A stretch of 44,787 bases of DNA from CAZFQG01 sp964520785 (lineage in GTDB: Bacteria; Planctomycetota; Planctomycetia; Pirellulales; Thermoguttaceae): the NCBI GenBank assembly GCA_964520785.1, contig CAZFQG010000024.1, forward strand, positions 1-44,787. Reading direction: 5' to 3'. The translations under genes were made by a program, and so were the position numbers. Shown here piece after piece: positions 33,001 to 41,479 of this stretch (within the stretch, counting starts at the first letter, position 1; each line of letters opens with the position of its first letter). The notes beneath the pieces are model-generated. The model did not search any database. It was not told the origin of the DNA and saw only the letters and a list, made by a program, of their open reading frames with translations.

Positions 33001-35193
33001 ATGTCCGAGAACGACGCGCACGGGTCCGAATCCGAGAAGAGACTGGCGGAAGAATCCGCCCAAAAGGCCGAGAAACCGACCGACGTCGAGGATGCGTTTC
33101 TGCCCGTCGTCGATGAGACCGCCGGTGGGGAGAATTCAACCTCGAATGAAGACATTTCGTTTGCAATGACGAATTCGCGGTCCGCTCCTTCCGAAACCGG
33201 GCGGGGTGCCGAGGAGGCGGGCGAACCTTCACCGGAGCCGTCCGCGCAGTCCGTTCCAGGGGGCGCGACGAGTGGCGACTCGAAGCCGAAAGACGAAGCG
33301 GTCCCGGTGGGAAAGGGAGAACGAACCGAGAGGAATCGCATCGGATGGTTCCATATGGGTCGGACCCGGATGCAGGAGGCGGGGGGTTTCCTCACGTCGA
33401 TGGTCTTGCACGCGGTCGTACTCGTCGGATTGGCTTTGTGGGTGCTTCCACAGGCGATCGAAGACCATTTCACCCCCCTTGTCGTGGAAACACTGGACTC
33501 GCTCGAAGAAGAACTGGAGACGGTTGAACTGGAGGAGTCGCTGGAAGTCGGAACCGAGATGGCATTCACCAGTGCCGTTGCCGGTTCGCTCGAACAGCCG
33601 ATGGACGTCAGTGAGCCTGAACTCGAGAAGACGACGGTCGAAGAAAGCCTCCAACCGGTCAAGGTTTCACTGGACGTCTCCTTGGGGGAAATGGCCCGGA
33701 GTTCCGGAATACTCGACGATTTGGGGGACGGCGTACTGGGGCAGGCTCGAGCCGTCGTCGAGGGGTATGGGAGTGCCATGGACCGGATCACCCGCGAGAT
33801 TCTCTGGATGCTCGAAGATAGTGACGTCTTGGTAGTCTGGCTCTTTGACGAATCGGAGAGCATGAAGGACGACCAGGAGGAGATTTCCGGTCGGATCGCG
33901 AGGGTTTACGAGGAATTGGGGCTTTCGGGCAAGGCGGAGGGGGAGGCTCTTCTGACCGCCGTATGCAGTTTCGGGGAGGGATTTCACGTCCAGACGGACA
34001 AGCCGACCAGCGACGTCGAAAAGATCAAATCGGCGATCAAAGCGGTTCCCGTGGATCCGTCGGGAAAGGAAGCGATGTGCCAATCGGTCAGCGCCGCCGT
34101 CAACCGCTATCGGCGGTTCGCCACAAGCGGCAAGCGCAAACTCGCGTTGATCCTGGTGACCGACGAAAGCGGCGATCACGAAGGGAACGTCGGCTACTTG
34201 GAGCAAGCCATCGCCGATGCGCGATCCGCGCGGTGCAGGGTGTACGTTTTGGGGCGCGAAGCCGTTTTCGGATACCCCTACGCCTATATTCGCTGGAAAC
34301 ATCCCCAGACTGAACGGCCGCACTGGATTCGGATCGACCGCGGTCCCGAGACGGCCTTCGTGGAGCAGCTCCAGACGGACGGGTTTGAACGTCGGCGTGA
34401 TGCCTATTCCAGCGGCTTCGGACCGTATGAACAATCCCGGCTGGCCCGCGAGACCGGCGGGATATTCTTCATGCTTCCGACCGTCGAGGCGAATCTGGTT
34501 CGCAGCGAAAAGCGCCGCTACGAACTCGAGGCGATGACCGGCTATTTCCCCGATCTCCGAGCGAGAGAGGAAATCCTCGCCGATCGCAAGAGAAGCAAGC
34601 TGCAAACGCTTCTCTGGGGCGTTATCAGTACGCTCAACCCTTACGACAAGAACGCGGCGAAAGTAATCGAGCTGAGGGTCCATTTCTCCCCCGATTTCGA
34701 GACATTCAAGAAACAAGTCGCCGAGGAACAGGCGAAGATCCCCGTATACTTGCGCGAGTTGGCACGGCAGACGTCGGTCGTCGAGGAAGGTCGGCGGCTG
34801 CGTATCGAGGAGCCCTCTCCTCGATGGCGCGCCAACTACGACCTGCTCTACGCCCAATTGATCGCCTATCAAGCGCGAGTCCACGAGTATGGCGCGTATA
34901 TGACCGAGTTCGTGCGCCGACCCCCGGTCGTCCCCCTGAAGCGGCCGCCGAATCTCAGTCTGACGTACTGGGACCTGGGGTCACGCAAGGAGACGTTAAC
35001 CGGAGACACGATCGAACCCTACGTAAAAAAGGCGACGGAGCTATTCGAAAAGATCAAGAACGACCATCCCGGCACGCCTTGGGCCTCGCGAGCCCAGTGG
35101 GAATTGGACCGCGGCTACGGCGTGCGTCTCAACCCGCGCTATGAACCGCCCTATAAGGACGTGAAAGACCCGATTCCGGTTCCGAAGTTTTAG
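33001..35193 (+). CDS. Membrane-anchored von Willebrand factor A protein
   Basis: A 730-residue protein. Residues 1-115 are acidic and low in complexity (cytoplasmic). One membrane helix spans about 127-150 (GGFLTSMVLHAVVLVGLALWVL). A Glu-rich linker leads to a vWA domain: the metal site is LFDESES (Asp283, Ser285, Ser287), Thr in LLTAVCSF and Asp in LVTDESGDHEGN, so the MIDAS is intact. It continues with a domain containing YSSGFGPYEQSRLARETGG and a C-terminal helical part. Planctomycete genomes contain many such proteins; their partners are unknown. The start ATG at 33001 follows TTTGAAGTA. It is 114 bases after the HzsA-like gene and followed by the hairpin array. Confidence 0.85.
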   Translation: MSENDAHGSESEKRLAEESAQKAEKPTDVEDAFLPVVDETAGGENSTSNEDISFAMTNSRSAPSETGRGAEEAGEPSPEPSAQSVPGGATSGDSKPKDEAVPVGKGERTERNRIGWFHMGRTRMQEAGGFLTSMVLHAVVLVGLALWVLPQAIEDHFTPLVVETLDSLEEELETVELEESLEVGTEMAFTSAVAGSLEQPMDVSEPELEKTTVEESLQPVKVSLDVSLGEMARSSGILDDLGDGVLGQARAVVEGYGSAMDRITREILWMLEDSDVLVVWLFDESESMKDDQEEISGRIARVYEELGLSGKAEGEALLTAVCSFGEGFHVQTDKPTSDVEKIKSAIKAVPVDPSGKEAMCQSVSAAVNRYRRFATSGKRKLALILVTDESGDHEGNVGYLEQAIADARSARCRVYVLGREAVFGYPYAYIRWKHPQTERPHWIRIDRGPETAFVEQLQTDGFERRRDAYSSGFGPYEQSRLARETGGIFFMLPTVEANLVRSEKRRYELEAMTGYFPDLRAREEILADRKRSKLQTLLWGVISTLNPYDKNAAKVIELRVHFSPDFETFKKQVAEEQAKIPVYLRELARQTSVVEEGRRLRIEEPSPRWRANYDLLYAQLIAYQARVHEYGAYMTEFVRRPPVVPLKRPPNLSLTYWDLGSRKETLTGDTIEPYVKKATELFEKIKNDHPGTPWASRAQWELDRGYGVRLNPRYEPPYKDVKDPIPVPKF

Positions 35194-35210
35194 TGTATTG
35201 CGCCAGAGAT

Positions 35211-35323
35211 ACGCTCGATGTGGCCCGAGAGGCCACGGCGCTTGCGTATCCGCTGATTTTTCAAATCAGCGGATATGTGGGAAACCTCCCGTTTCCCACG
35301 CAGCCTGTTTGTCAACAGGCTGC
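35211..35323 (+). repeat. Four-hairpin array, copy A of a dispersed repeat
   Basis: Starts 17 bases after the vWA stop codon. Hairpins in order: GTGGCC/GGCCAC (35220-35236), a 13-bp perfect stem TATCCGCTGATTT with a 3-base loop (35247-35275), a 9-bp stem GTGGGAAAC (35277-35299) and a 10-bp stem GCAGCCTGTT (35300-35323). An 18-base core ATGTGGCCCGAGAGGCCA and the GCAGCCTGTT hairpin recur inverted at 41872-41934 after dfx. A dispersed structured repeat placed at gene ends; its two middle hairpins are absent from copy B. Confidence 0.8.
35247..35275 (+). terminator. Strong 13-bp hairpin downstream of the vWA gene
   Basis: TATCCGCTGATTT and AAATCAGCGGATA pair perfectly around a TTC loop. It is the strongest stem in the window and sits 54 bases after the vWA stop. 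No long T-run follows. Confidence 0.55.
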
Positions 35324-35450
35324 TAACCGGCTTGGCTCCGCTCAAGGAGGCATTGCTCTTTCTTGGGTATGGGCGAGTCCTTTCCCTGGTGAAGATGGCG
35401 GGAGCCGGGGCGCTCGGTACTACGACGGGTGGAATCCGATCACCACCGCG

Positions 35451-36575
35451 TCAACTGACCGGTTCGAGTTCTTCTTCCACCGCCGGAGGGAGCAGCGGAA
35501 GCATCGGCCCATGCTCGCGGAGTTCCTTGCCGTCATTGAGAAAGATGGTGTTGCGTCCGGCCGACTTCGCCTCGTACATGGCGGAATCCGCTCGGGCGAG
35601 CAGTTGTTCGCGTGAATCCCTCTTCAGCGCGGAGGCGATTCCGGCGCTGACGGTAACCGGCGTCTTCTCCTCGACCGCCTTGCGGACCCTTTCGGCGAAA
35701 ACGGCGGCGTTCGTGAGATCGGTCTGAGGCATGAGGACGACGAATTCCTCTCCGCCGTATCGGGCCACGATATCGGTTTCCCTGGCGCTTTGGCCGAGGA
35801 TCTCGGCGAAGCGCTGCAATACCTCGTCGCCGAGGAGATGGCCTTGTTCGTCGTTTATCCGTTTGAAATGATCGATGTCGAAGAGAGCGACGGCGAAATT
35901 GGTACCATAGCGGAGCATCAGGCGAAACTGCGCCTCGAGCGATTGTTCGAGGGCGCGACGGTTCTGAACTCCGGTGAGGGCGTCGGTTCGGACGTCGGAG
36001 AAATTCATCAGCATGTGGGACTGTTGGCGGATCTCCTCATAGGCTTGAGAGAGCTGACCGGCCAAGCTGAGCGTGGGCCGCAAGACCTCCTCGGCCTCCC
36101 GGCAAAGCGATTCCCAGGCACCGGCGTCCTCGCCGGCCGGAGCCTCCTTCAGCCGTTCCTTGTACCGCGTGATGTAGGCATGATGTTTGGAGATGTTCCG
36201 CCTCAGCGCCCAGGAAATCCGTTCCAGCTCCTCCGCGACGTGTTTCGCTCTGCGCAGGTCGGATTGCGTCGTTCTGGCCGCCTCGGCGATCTTCTTTCGG
36301 CTAATCCTGCCGACAAGAAAAGCGATGAGCGCGATGGCCGTGAATTCCAGAAGGAGCGGGATATCGGTAAGGAAGAATGATGGTGCCGCGAAAAATGAAA
36401 AGAACACGAAGACCCTCGCCTGCAAAACGGTGCGTCTAATGCTTATCTCCAGTATAGCCTCGAAATCCGCGGCGGGCCGAGCGGGAAAAACTGATGCCCG
36501 CCGGAGGACGGGGACGGATGCCGATCGTGTCGATTCTCGCGAGGACTCCGGTTTCGGCGGATGTGTCCCAATCAA
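35451..36575 (-). CDS. Diguanylate cyclase with N-terminal membrane segment
   Basis: A protein of up to 374 residues that makes cyclic di-GMP from two GTP. Two hydrophobic helices (about 50-88, VFVFFSFFAAPSFFLTDIPLLLEFTAIALIAF) anchor it, then a helical linker leads to a GGDEF domain with the active motif RYGGEEF near 285 and the inhibitory I-site RxxD (RETD, five residues before), so it should be active and product-inhibited. The N-terminus is uncertain: the frame opens at TTG 36575, overlapping the upstream amidohydrolase stop codon, which could allow coupled translation, but the first 45 residues are not family-like. The last gene of the propeller - amidohydrolase - GGDEF operon. A cyclase behind an exported propeller gene is unusual. 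Confidence 0.88.
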   Translation of the reverse strand: MIGTHPPKPESSRESTRSASVPVLRRASVFPARPAADFEAILEISIRRTVLQARVFVFFSFFAAPSFFLTDIPLLLEFTAIALIAFLVGRISRKKIAEAARTTQSDLRRAKHVAEELERISWALRRNISKHHAYITRYKERLKEAPAGEDAGAWESLCREAEEVLRPTLSLAGQLSQAYEEIRQQSHMLMNFSDVRTDALTGVQNRRALEQSLEAQFRLMLRYGTNFAVALFDIDHFKRINDEQGHLLGDEVLQRFAEILGQSARETDIVARYGGEEFVVLMPQTDLTNAAVFAERVRKAVEEKTPVTVSAGIASALKRDSREQLLARADSAMYEAKSAGRNTIFLNDGKELREHGPMLPLLPPAVEEELEPVS

Positions 36576-37585
36576 CGGCGGGAGGCGCGAACCGCGTCGA
36601 CCAGCGCGGCCGCGTTATCGTGGAAGACCCGCCGAAGGGACTCGTCGGCCGGCGCCAAAGCCCTCACCATCGCGCGAAGCTGCTCGTAGCGGACGAACGT
36701 CATCCTTCCATCGCAGTGGTCCAGATTCAACGAGTGATTTTCCTGTCCCAAGAAGGCCCAAGCATGCCCGAACGTGACGTATTTGCCACGAACCGCGCCA
36801 ACCGGAAGATCGTCACTGCCGTACATAACCCGTTCGATTCCGACGGCGTCCAGCAGAGCGCGGACCGCGTCGGAATCACACACGGAGGAAACATCAAACC
36901 ACGCCTGGGGCAATCTTCTTAGAACGGGCGCGGCCTCGCGGATCGGGCGGGGGTAGTAACTCCGCGCGGCGTGGGCGAGAATCCACTTCACGTTTTGGAA
37001 CCGTTCGGATAACCGTTCGAGATCGACCAGGTTTTCGCGGTCCGCCACGCCGGCCCGTTTCGACAGATGAAGCATCACCAGAAGTCCGCGTGAATCGGCG
37101 ACTTCCAGCAGCCGCTCGGGAAGGAAATCGGTGATCCGGCACTCCACCGCGTCTCCGGTCGTCGAGTAGAACCGGTACGGTTTGAACCCCAGAAAACGGC
37201 CTTGCTCCACGTCCGCGTCGACTTCCTCCGGCTTCATCGACGGATGTACCAGCATCAAAGCGTTGGTGTCTTCTGCGGAAGCCTGCATCGCCGCCCAGGC
37301 GTTGGCACCCTTGAAATCGCAATCCGGAGAGAATGGAAAAGGAAAGGTCAGCCGGCGGACACGGCGTCCGGGAAGGAGAACGGCGTCGGCTTCCCGGAGT
37401 TCCTCGCTCCCGACGACGGGAAACTTCCTTCGGACCATTTGGAGATACGGATTGCCGGTTGGCGGGTTCGTGTCGAATTCCCAGCGGAAAACGTGGGTGT
37501 GAACGTCAAAAACACATTCGGGAACGAACGGTTCAAGTTCCTCTTCCCAGATGCGGCGATCCAGATCGTTTTGTTTCGGATCCAT
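36572..37585 (-). CDS. Amidohydrolase-2-type metal-dependent hydrolase
   Basis: A 337-residue TIM-barrel protein of the amidohydrolase superfamily (Amidohydro_2 / uronate isomerase-like branch). The metal motif is FDVHTHVF (His29, His31), with a His in WILAHAARSYYPRP and the late Asp in VMYGSDDLPVG. ATG 37585 is used because the frame upstream lies inside the propeller gene and is not conserved-looking. It starts two bases after the propeller gene stop codon and its stop overlaps the start of the GGDEF gene, so the three genes are almost certainly one transcript. The substrate is unknown; relatives act on lactones, carboxylates or cyclic amides. Confidence 0.85.
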   Translation of the reverse strand: MDPKQNDLDRRIWEEELEPFVPECVFDVHTHVFRWEFDTNPPTGNPYLQMVRRKFPVVGSEELREADAVLLPGRRVRRLTFPFPFSPDCDFKGANAWAAMQASAEDTNALMLVHPSMKPEEVDADVEQGRFLGFKPYRFYSTTGDAVECRITDFLPERLLEVADSRGLLVMLHLSKRAGVADRENLVDLERLSERFQNVKWILAHAARSYYPRPIREAAPVLRRLPQAWFDVSSVCDSDAVRALLDAVGIERVMYGSDDLPVGAVRGKYVTFGHAWAFLGQENHSLNLDHCDGRMTFVRYEQLRAMVRALAPADESLRRVFHDNAAALVDAVRASRR

Positions 37586-37587
37586 GT

Positions 37588-38919
37588 TTACCGACCGATG
37601 CAGTAGAGGTTCTTGCGCCCGCGAAGATACAGCTTGCCGTCGCTGACGATCGGCGAGGCGTATAGCTCGTCGTCGAGCATGTTCTCCGCGACGACATGCA
37701 GTTCTTGGTCGGCCCGGATGACGGTCGTGAGGCCCCGAGTTCCCGTGAAATAGACGTTTCCGTCGGCGACGATGGGGGACGCCCGGTAGGGTCCTTTCTC
37801 CAGCCGCGTTCTCCAGTATTCCTCGCCGGTGAGCGCGTCGAGACAGTATGCGATGCCGTCGTCGTTTACCCAAAACACCATGCCCTCCGTCACGACGGGA
37901 CATGGTGAATCGGGGGTCCCCCTCTCGTGCTTCCAGAGGATCGAATCATGCGATTCCTCGCCTTGGCGTTTCGGCCGAAACGCGAAGAACGGTCCCCGCT
38001 TTCCTTGCGTGGCGTAAACGCGGTCCCCCCAGGTCACCGGGCCGGTGACGGGCCGGTTGCCGACGACTCGGGGCAGGTACCATAGGCGTTCTCCGGTCGC
38101 CGGATCATAGGCATCGAGAATCTCGCCGCCCATGATGATTACCTCTTGGCGCCCGTCCGGATTCCAGAGCAAGGGGGTGGTGTAGCCGTCCGCGAACTCG
38201 GCCTCCGCCTCACTGACGCGGGACGTCTTCCAGACCTCGCGGCCCGTACGCGCGTCGTGGGCGACCACGTAGCTCTCGGACGGCTCGCCGGGCAAATCGC
38301 GGCAGGCGTCGTTCATGCAAACGGAGATGAGGAGCCCGTCGACGAGGATAGGGCTGTTCGCATGACCCCACCAAATAGTATAGGGGCCGTAATCCTCCTG
38401 GAAATTACGTTTCCAAAGCCGGTTTCCTCCGAAATCGAAGACGGCGGTATCCCCATTGCCGAAATGGGCCGCCACCACTTCGCCGTCCGTTACCGGTGAA
38501 GGACTCGCCAGATTCTGCGTCATGTGGAATTTCTGATGGCGCCGTTCCTCACCCAGCTTTTTCCGCATTTCCATGCGGGGCGTTTGCCCTTCACCGATCT
38601 TTCGAGTCCAGAGCAGTTCGCCGGTTCGCTTGTCGAATCTCAGAAGAAGTAAATCACGATCGTCGACATGCGTCGTCAGAAAGAGCGCATCACCCCAGAT
38701 GACCGGCGTATTACGTCCGAACTCGGGAATCGGCGCCTTCCAGATGACATTCGTCGCCGCGGCGTCGGATTCGTCCCACTCCGTCGGAACCTCTTTCTCC
38801 AGGCAAATCCCATCACCGCTTGGACCGCGCCACTGTGGCCAATGATTTTCGGCGATGGCCGCGAGCGGAACGAGGCACGCGAAGAAGAGAAAAACGATTC
38901 CCGATCGGAGCGGATTCAT
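37588..38919 (-). CDS. Exported PQQ-like beta-propeller protein
   Basis: A 443-residue protein with a signal peptide (about 1-23, SGIVFLFFACLVPLAAIAEN) and mature start NHWPQWRGPSGDGI. The body repeats blades of the PQQ/BamB type: DKRTGELLWTRKI, DARTGREVWKTSRV, DPATGERLWYL, DALTGEEYWRTRL, and ends ILYLRGRKNLYCIGR-like. Planctomycetes carry many of these WPQWRGP proteins; whether they bind a cofactor or a protein partner is not known. ATG 38919 is chosen because it starts the signal peptide. It is the first gene of the propeller - amidohydrolase - GGDEF operon and lies 87 bases after asd on the same strand. Confidence 0.92.
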   Translation of the reverse strand: MNPLRSGIVFLFFACLVPLAAIAENHWPQWRGPSGDGICLEKEVPTEWDESDAAATNVIWKAPIPEFGRNTPVIWGDALFLTTHVDDRDLLLLRFDKRTGELLWTRKIGEGQTPRMEMRKKLGEERRHQKFHMTQNLASPSPVTDGEVVAAHFGNGDTAVFDFGGNRLWKRNFQEDYGPYTIWWGHANSPILVDGLLISVCMNDACRDLPGEPSESYVVAHDARTGREVWKTSRVSEAEAEFADGYTTPLLWNPDGRQEVIIMGGEILDAYDPATGERLWYLPRVVGNRPVTGPVTWGDRVYATQGKRGPFFAFRPKRQGEESHDSILWKHERGTPDSPCPVVTEGMVFWVNDDGIAYCLDALTGEEYWRTRLEKGPYRASPIVADGNVYFTGTRGLTTVIRADQELHVVAENMLDDELYASPIVSDGKLYLRGRKNLYCIGR

Positions 38920-39006
38920 GGCGGCGTCTCGATATCGAACAATTCGGATAACGCGGCGTTTCACGGTTTCGTAGACCGAAGGATTCAAAGTACCATAAAA
39001 ACGGGC

Positions 39007-40008
39007 CTACAACTTCAGAAGCAACTCCGCGATCTGGACGGCGTTCGTCGCGGCCCCCTTGCGGAGGTTGTCGCTGACGCACCAGAAAGCGAGGCCGTTT
39101 TCGCTCGACAGGTCCTCGCGGATCCGGCCGATGAAGGTGTCGTCACTGCCGCTGCAGTTGCTAGGCATGGGGTAGACCTTGTTGGGAAGGTCGTCCATGA
39201 CCACCAGGCCCGGCGTCGCGGCGAACAACTCCCGAGCCTCCTCCACGCTCACCTTACGCTGCGTCTCCAGAAGGATGCTTTCGCTGTGGCAGTTCGAGAC
39301 GGGAATGCGCACGCACGTGGGACAGACTTGGATCGTGTCGTCTTCGAATATCTTTTGAGTCTCGTACACCATCTTCATCTCTTCCGAGGTATATCCCCGA
39401 TGCTTGGGCGACCCGATCTGCGGAATGCAATTAAAGGCGATGGGATACGGAAATGCCTCGTATTGGTAATCCTCTCCGGCCAAGGCGGCACGCGTGCCGT
39501 TTTCCAGATCGCGCGTTCCCGGAAGCCCGGCACCGCTGGTCGCCTGGTACGTACTGACGACGACCCGACGGATTCTGGCCGCGTCGTGGATCGGCTTCAT
39601 CGCGAGGACCATTTGCGTCGTCGAACAATTCGGGCTGGAGATAATCCCTTGGTGGTTCTTCACCGCCTCGGGGTTGACCTCCGGAATGACCAGCGGGACC
39701 TTGGGATCCATCCGCCAATAACCGCTTTCGTCCACGACGATGCAGTTTCGCTTGACCGCCTCCGGAACGAAGTCCCTGGCGATCTCGTCCGGCGTACTGG
39801 CGATGGCCAAATCGATACCCTCGAACGCCTCCGGCGTCAATTCCTCCACCGCGACTTTCGACCCGGCGAACGCAATTTCCTTACCAATGGATCGGGCCGA
39901 GGCCAGCATCTTGATGTTCTTGAACGGGAACCTGCGTTCTTCGAGGAGTTGGCGAATCAGAGTTCCGACTGCGCCCGTAGCGCCGACGATTGCGACAGTA
40001 TCAAACAC
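39007..40008 (-). CDS. asd: Aspartate-semialdehyde dehydrogenase
   Basis: A 333-residue NADPH-dependent enzyme that makes aspartate semialdehyde from aspartyl phosphate, the precursor of lysine, threonine and methionine. The nucleotide motif is VGATGAVGTLI (8-18), the catalytic Cys128 is in SSPNCSTTQ, and a later His lies in SNCHSESI. Length and motifs match the standard bacterial enzyme. It starts at GTG 40008, with AAGGAAAG upstream. It supplies the step between lysC and hom, which are encoded 27 kb away. The gene ends 87 bases before the propeller gene. Confidence 0.97.
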   Translation of the reverse strand: MFDTVAIVGATGAVGTLIRQLLEERRFPFKNIKMLASARSIGKEIAFAGSKVAVEELTPEAFEGIDLAIASTPDEIARDFVPEAVKRNCIVVDESGYWRMDPKVPLVIPEVNPEAVKNHQGIISSPNCSTTQMVLAMKPIHDAARIRRVVVSTYQATSGAGLPGTRDLENGTRAALAGEDYQYEAFPYPIAFNCIPQIGSPKHRGYTSEEMKMVYETQKIFEDDTIQVCPTCVRIPVSNCHSESILLETQRKVSVEEARELFAATPGLVVMDDLPNKVYPMPSNCSGSDDTFIGRIREDLSSENGLAFWCVSDNLRKGAATNAVQIAELLLKL

Positions 40009-40312
40009 GTTTCTTTCCTTCTAGGTAACCAAACACAAACCGAAATCCACGAAAAACGGGGGGTGCCAAGGCGTTCCGGGAGGGCACCGCTTTCACGGCA
40101 ACCGCAACATCAATCCGCGGAATGACAATAGCTTATACCATACTTCCCCGTGAGTTCTTCTACTGAATTGGGAAGACACAGTCTAACACACCCGGGTTCA
40201 GTCTCTCAAGGGGTCGCCGGGCCGTTTCGCGATCTACGATTAGCTTGACGGCTCTCCCCCCGATTAGCAATGATTGACCCCCTCCCCCTGTCGATTCCCG
40301 CGCCCCTCCGGC
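40009..40312. other. Non-coding stretch upstream of asd
   Basis: About 300 bases with no gene I can support. It contains the asd ribosome site at its left end; the first recognisable protein fragment to the right begins at 40313. No promoter with good boxes was found. Confidence 0.5.
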
Positions 40313-40707
40313 GAGATCGCGCCGCCCCAGGTTCAGGTTTCGGCCACGTACGTGGGCGCGGGTTCGAGTAAATCATCATCCGCGCCGAACCCGGCGGCGC
40401 CGTAGTCCGCGTCAAGGACGTAGGCAGGGTGGAATTGGGGGCGGAGAACTACGACGCGCTGGGGTTCTCGATGAATACGCTGTGCCTTCTGGGACTCGTA
40501 CTGGCGATCGGACTGGTAGTGGACGACGCCATCGTCGTGGTGGAAAGCGTCGAACGCCAGATGACCGACAGCAACCTCGGACCGTTTCAGGCCGCCGAGG
40601 AGTCGATGAAGGAGGTGGCCGGCCCGATCATCGCGACGTCGCTCGTCTTGATGGCCGTCTTTGTCCCGATCGCCTTTATGCCAGGCATCTCGGGGCGGCT
40701 CTACAAT
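40313..40707 (+). pseudogene. RND (AcrB/MexB-type) efflux pump gene with internal deletions
   Basis: Three pieces of an HAE1-type pump lie in order but not in full. 40313-40363 reads EIAPPQVQVSATYVGA (near residue 35 of AcrB). After a frame change and stop at 40369-40371, 40372-40455 reads IIRAEPGGAVVRVKDVGRVE and ENYD (near 265-285). Joined in frame to that, 40462-40707 reads GFSMNTLCLLGLVLAIGLVV, DDAIVVVESVERQM and MPGISGRLYN (near 388-465), keeping the proton-relay DD pair. About 300 codons present in a real pump are missing between the pieces and the whole C-terminal half is absent. The last piece ends four bases before the IS remnant. Confidence 0.85.
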
Positions 40708-40710
40708 CAT

Positions 40711-41078
40711 CGCCGATTTCCGCGGGGCGAAATTGGATGACATTTTCATGTGTACACGAATTTGATCCGGTGGTTTGCCAGCCAGGGAATTTGGGGGGCG
40801 GGTTGGTCGAGCTTGGCTTCGCGCAAGATCGGATCGTGGCCGCGGCGGTCGAGATACACGACGATCCGGCGACCGTGCTCCACTTCCACGGCGCCGGACG
40901 TTTCGACGAATTTGCGGAACAGGGCTTTCGGTTTGCCGTGATCGAAACCGTGAAGTCGGCTTGCGACCCAGCGATAGCAGCCGTTGGCCAGCACGGTTCC
41001 CAAAGCCCTTTTATTCACAGGAAATCGCCCGATCTACCCCCACAGATGTCACCGAGTTTTCCTCCGCGGAAATCGGCG
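40711..41078. mobile_element. Insertion sequence remnant with inverted terminal repeats
   Basis: A 368-base element. Its ends are inverted copies: the left starts CGCCGATTTCCGCGG (40711) and the right, read on the minus strand from 41078, starts with the same 15 bases; similarity continues imperfectly for about 18 more (both include TGACAT). Between them lies a minus-strand transposase C-terminus whose stop codon is 35 bases inside the left end. The 5' part of the transposase has been lost. It separates an RND fragment from a maturase fragment. No clear target-site duplication was found. Confidence 0.7.
40746..41018 (-). pseudogene. C-terminal fragment of an IS transposase
   Basis: About 90 residues ending in VYLDRRGHDPILREA, then PAPQIPWLANHRIKFVYT and a stop. 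This resembles the C-terminus of planctomycete DDE transposases, in which a strand-rich domain ends in PWxxxxxxxFxF. The catalytic DDE residues and the whole N-terminal part are missing, so it cannot be active. It lies inside the inverted-repeat element. Confidence 0.6.
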
Positions 41079-41154
41079 TTGAATAGAAGTAATACGCACA
41101 CCGCAGATTGCAGACCGGGCCGATCGGCTTGACGATGACGTGAAGACCAGTCCG
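41077..41154 (-). pseudogene. Fragment of an anaerobic sulfatase-maturating enzyme
   Basis: The minus strand reads RTGLHVIVKPIGPVCNLRCA then YYFY, which is the N-terminal signature of anSME radical SAM proteins (normally VKPxGxxCNLxCxYCFY). The third cluster Cys has become Tyr (CNLRCAY then Y). The homology stops where the IS right end begins, so the rest of the gene is gone. No sulfatase gene is in the window. Confidence 0.65.
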
Positions 41155-41479
41155 CAGAGGGGTGTTGGGCGGGCTCGCGGAACTCCGTTCCCCTAGGTGC
41201 AAGACGACTCTGGGCGGTACTTCGCGCGCTGCGATAGAAACTGTACACTCGGAGCATAGAATAGTGCGGCTGCAGGATCAATCCCCTTATTAGTACTATT
41301 CTTGGATGTTTGGGCAAAACAGAAAGGATCACCAAGCAGGTTTCCCACCGGCTCGGCTTGCCCGGACTTCAATTCACGGGATCATGTTTTATTGGAGCAA
41401 CTAGCGGAATGCCCCTTTAGTGGGCGAGGCGAGATTCCCAATCCAAACGGCCATTCTAGAAACACGAAAGGAAATCGGT
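41155..41479. other. Stretch between maturase fragment and dfx
   Basis: No gene seen. A TAGAATAG box near 41258 resembles the -10 boxes elsewhere, but no matching -35 was found. The AAAGGA ribosome site of dfx lies at its right end (41467-41472). TAGTACTA (41292-41299) is a perfect eight-base palindrome of unknown meaning. Confidence 0.4.
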
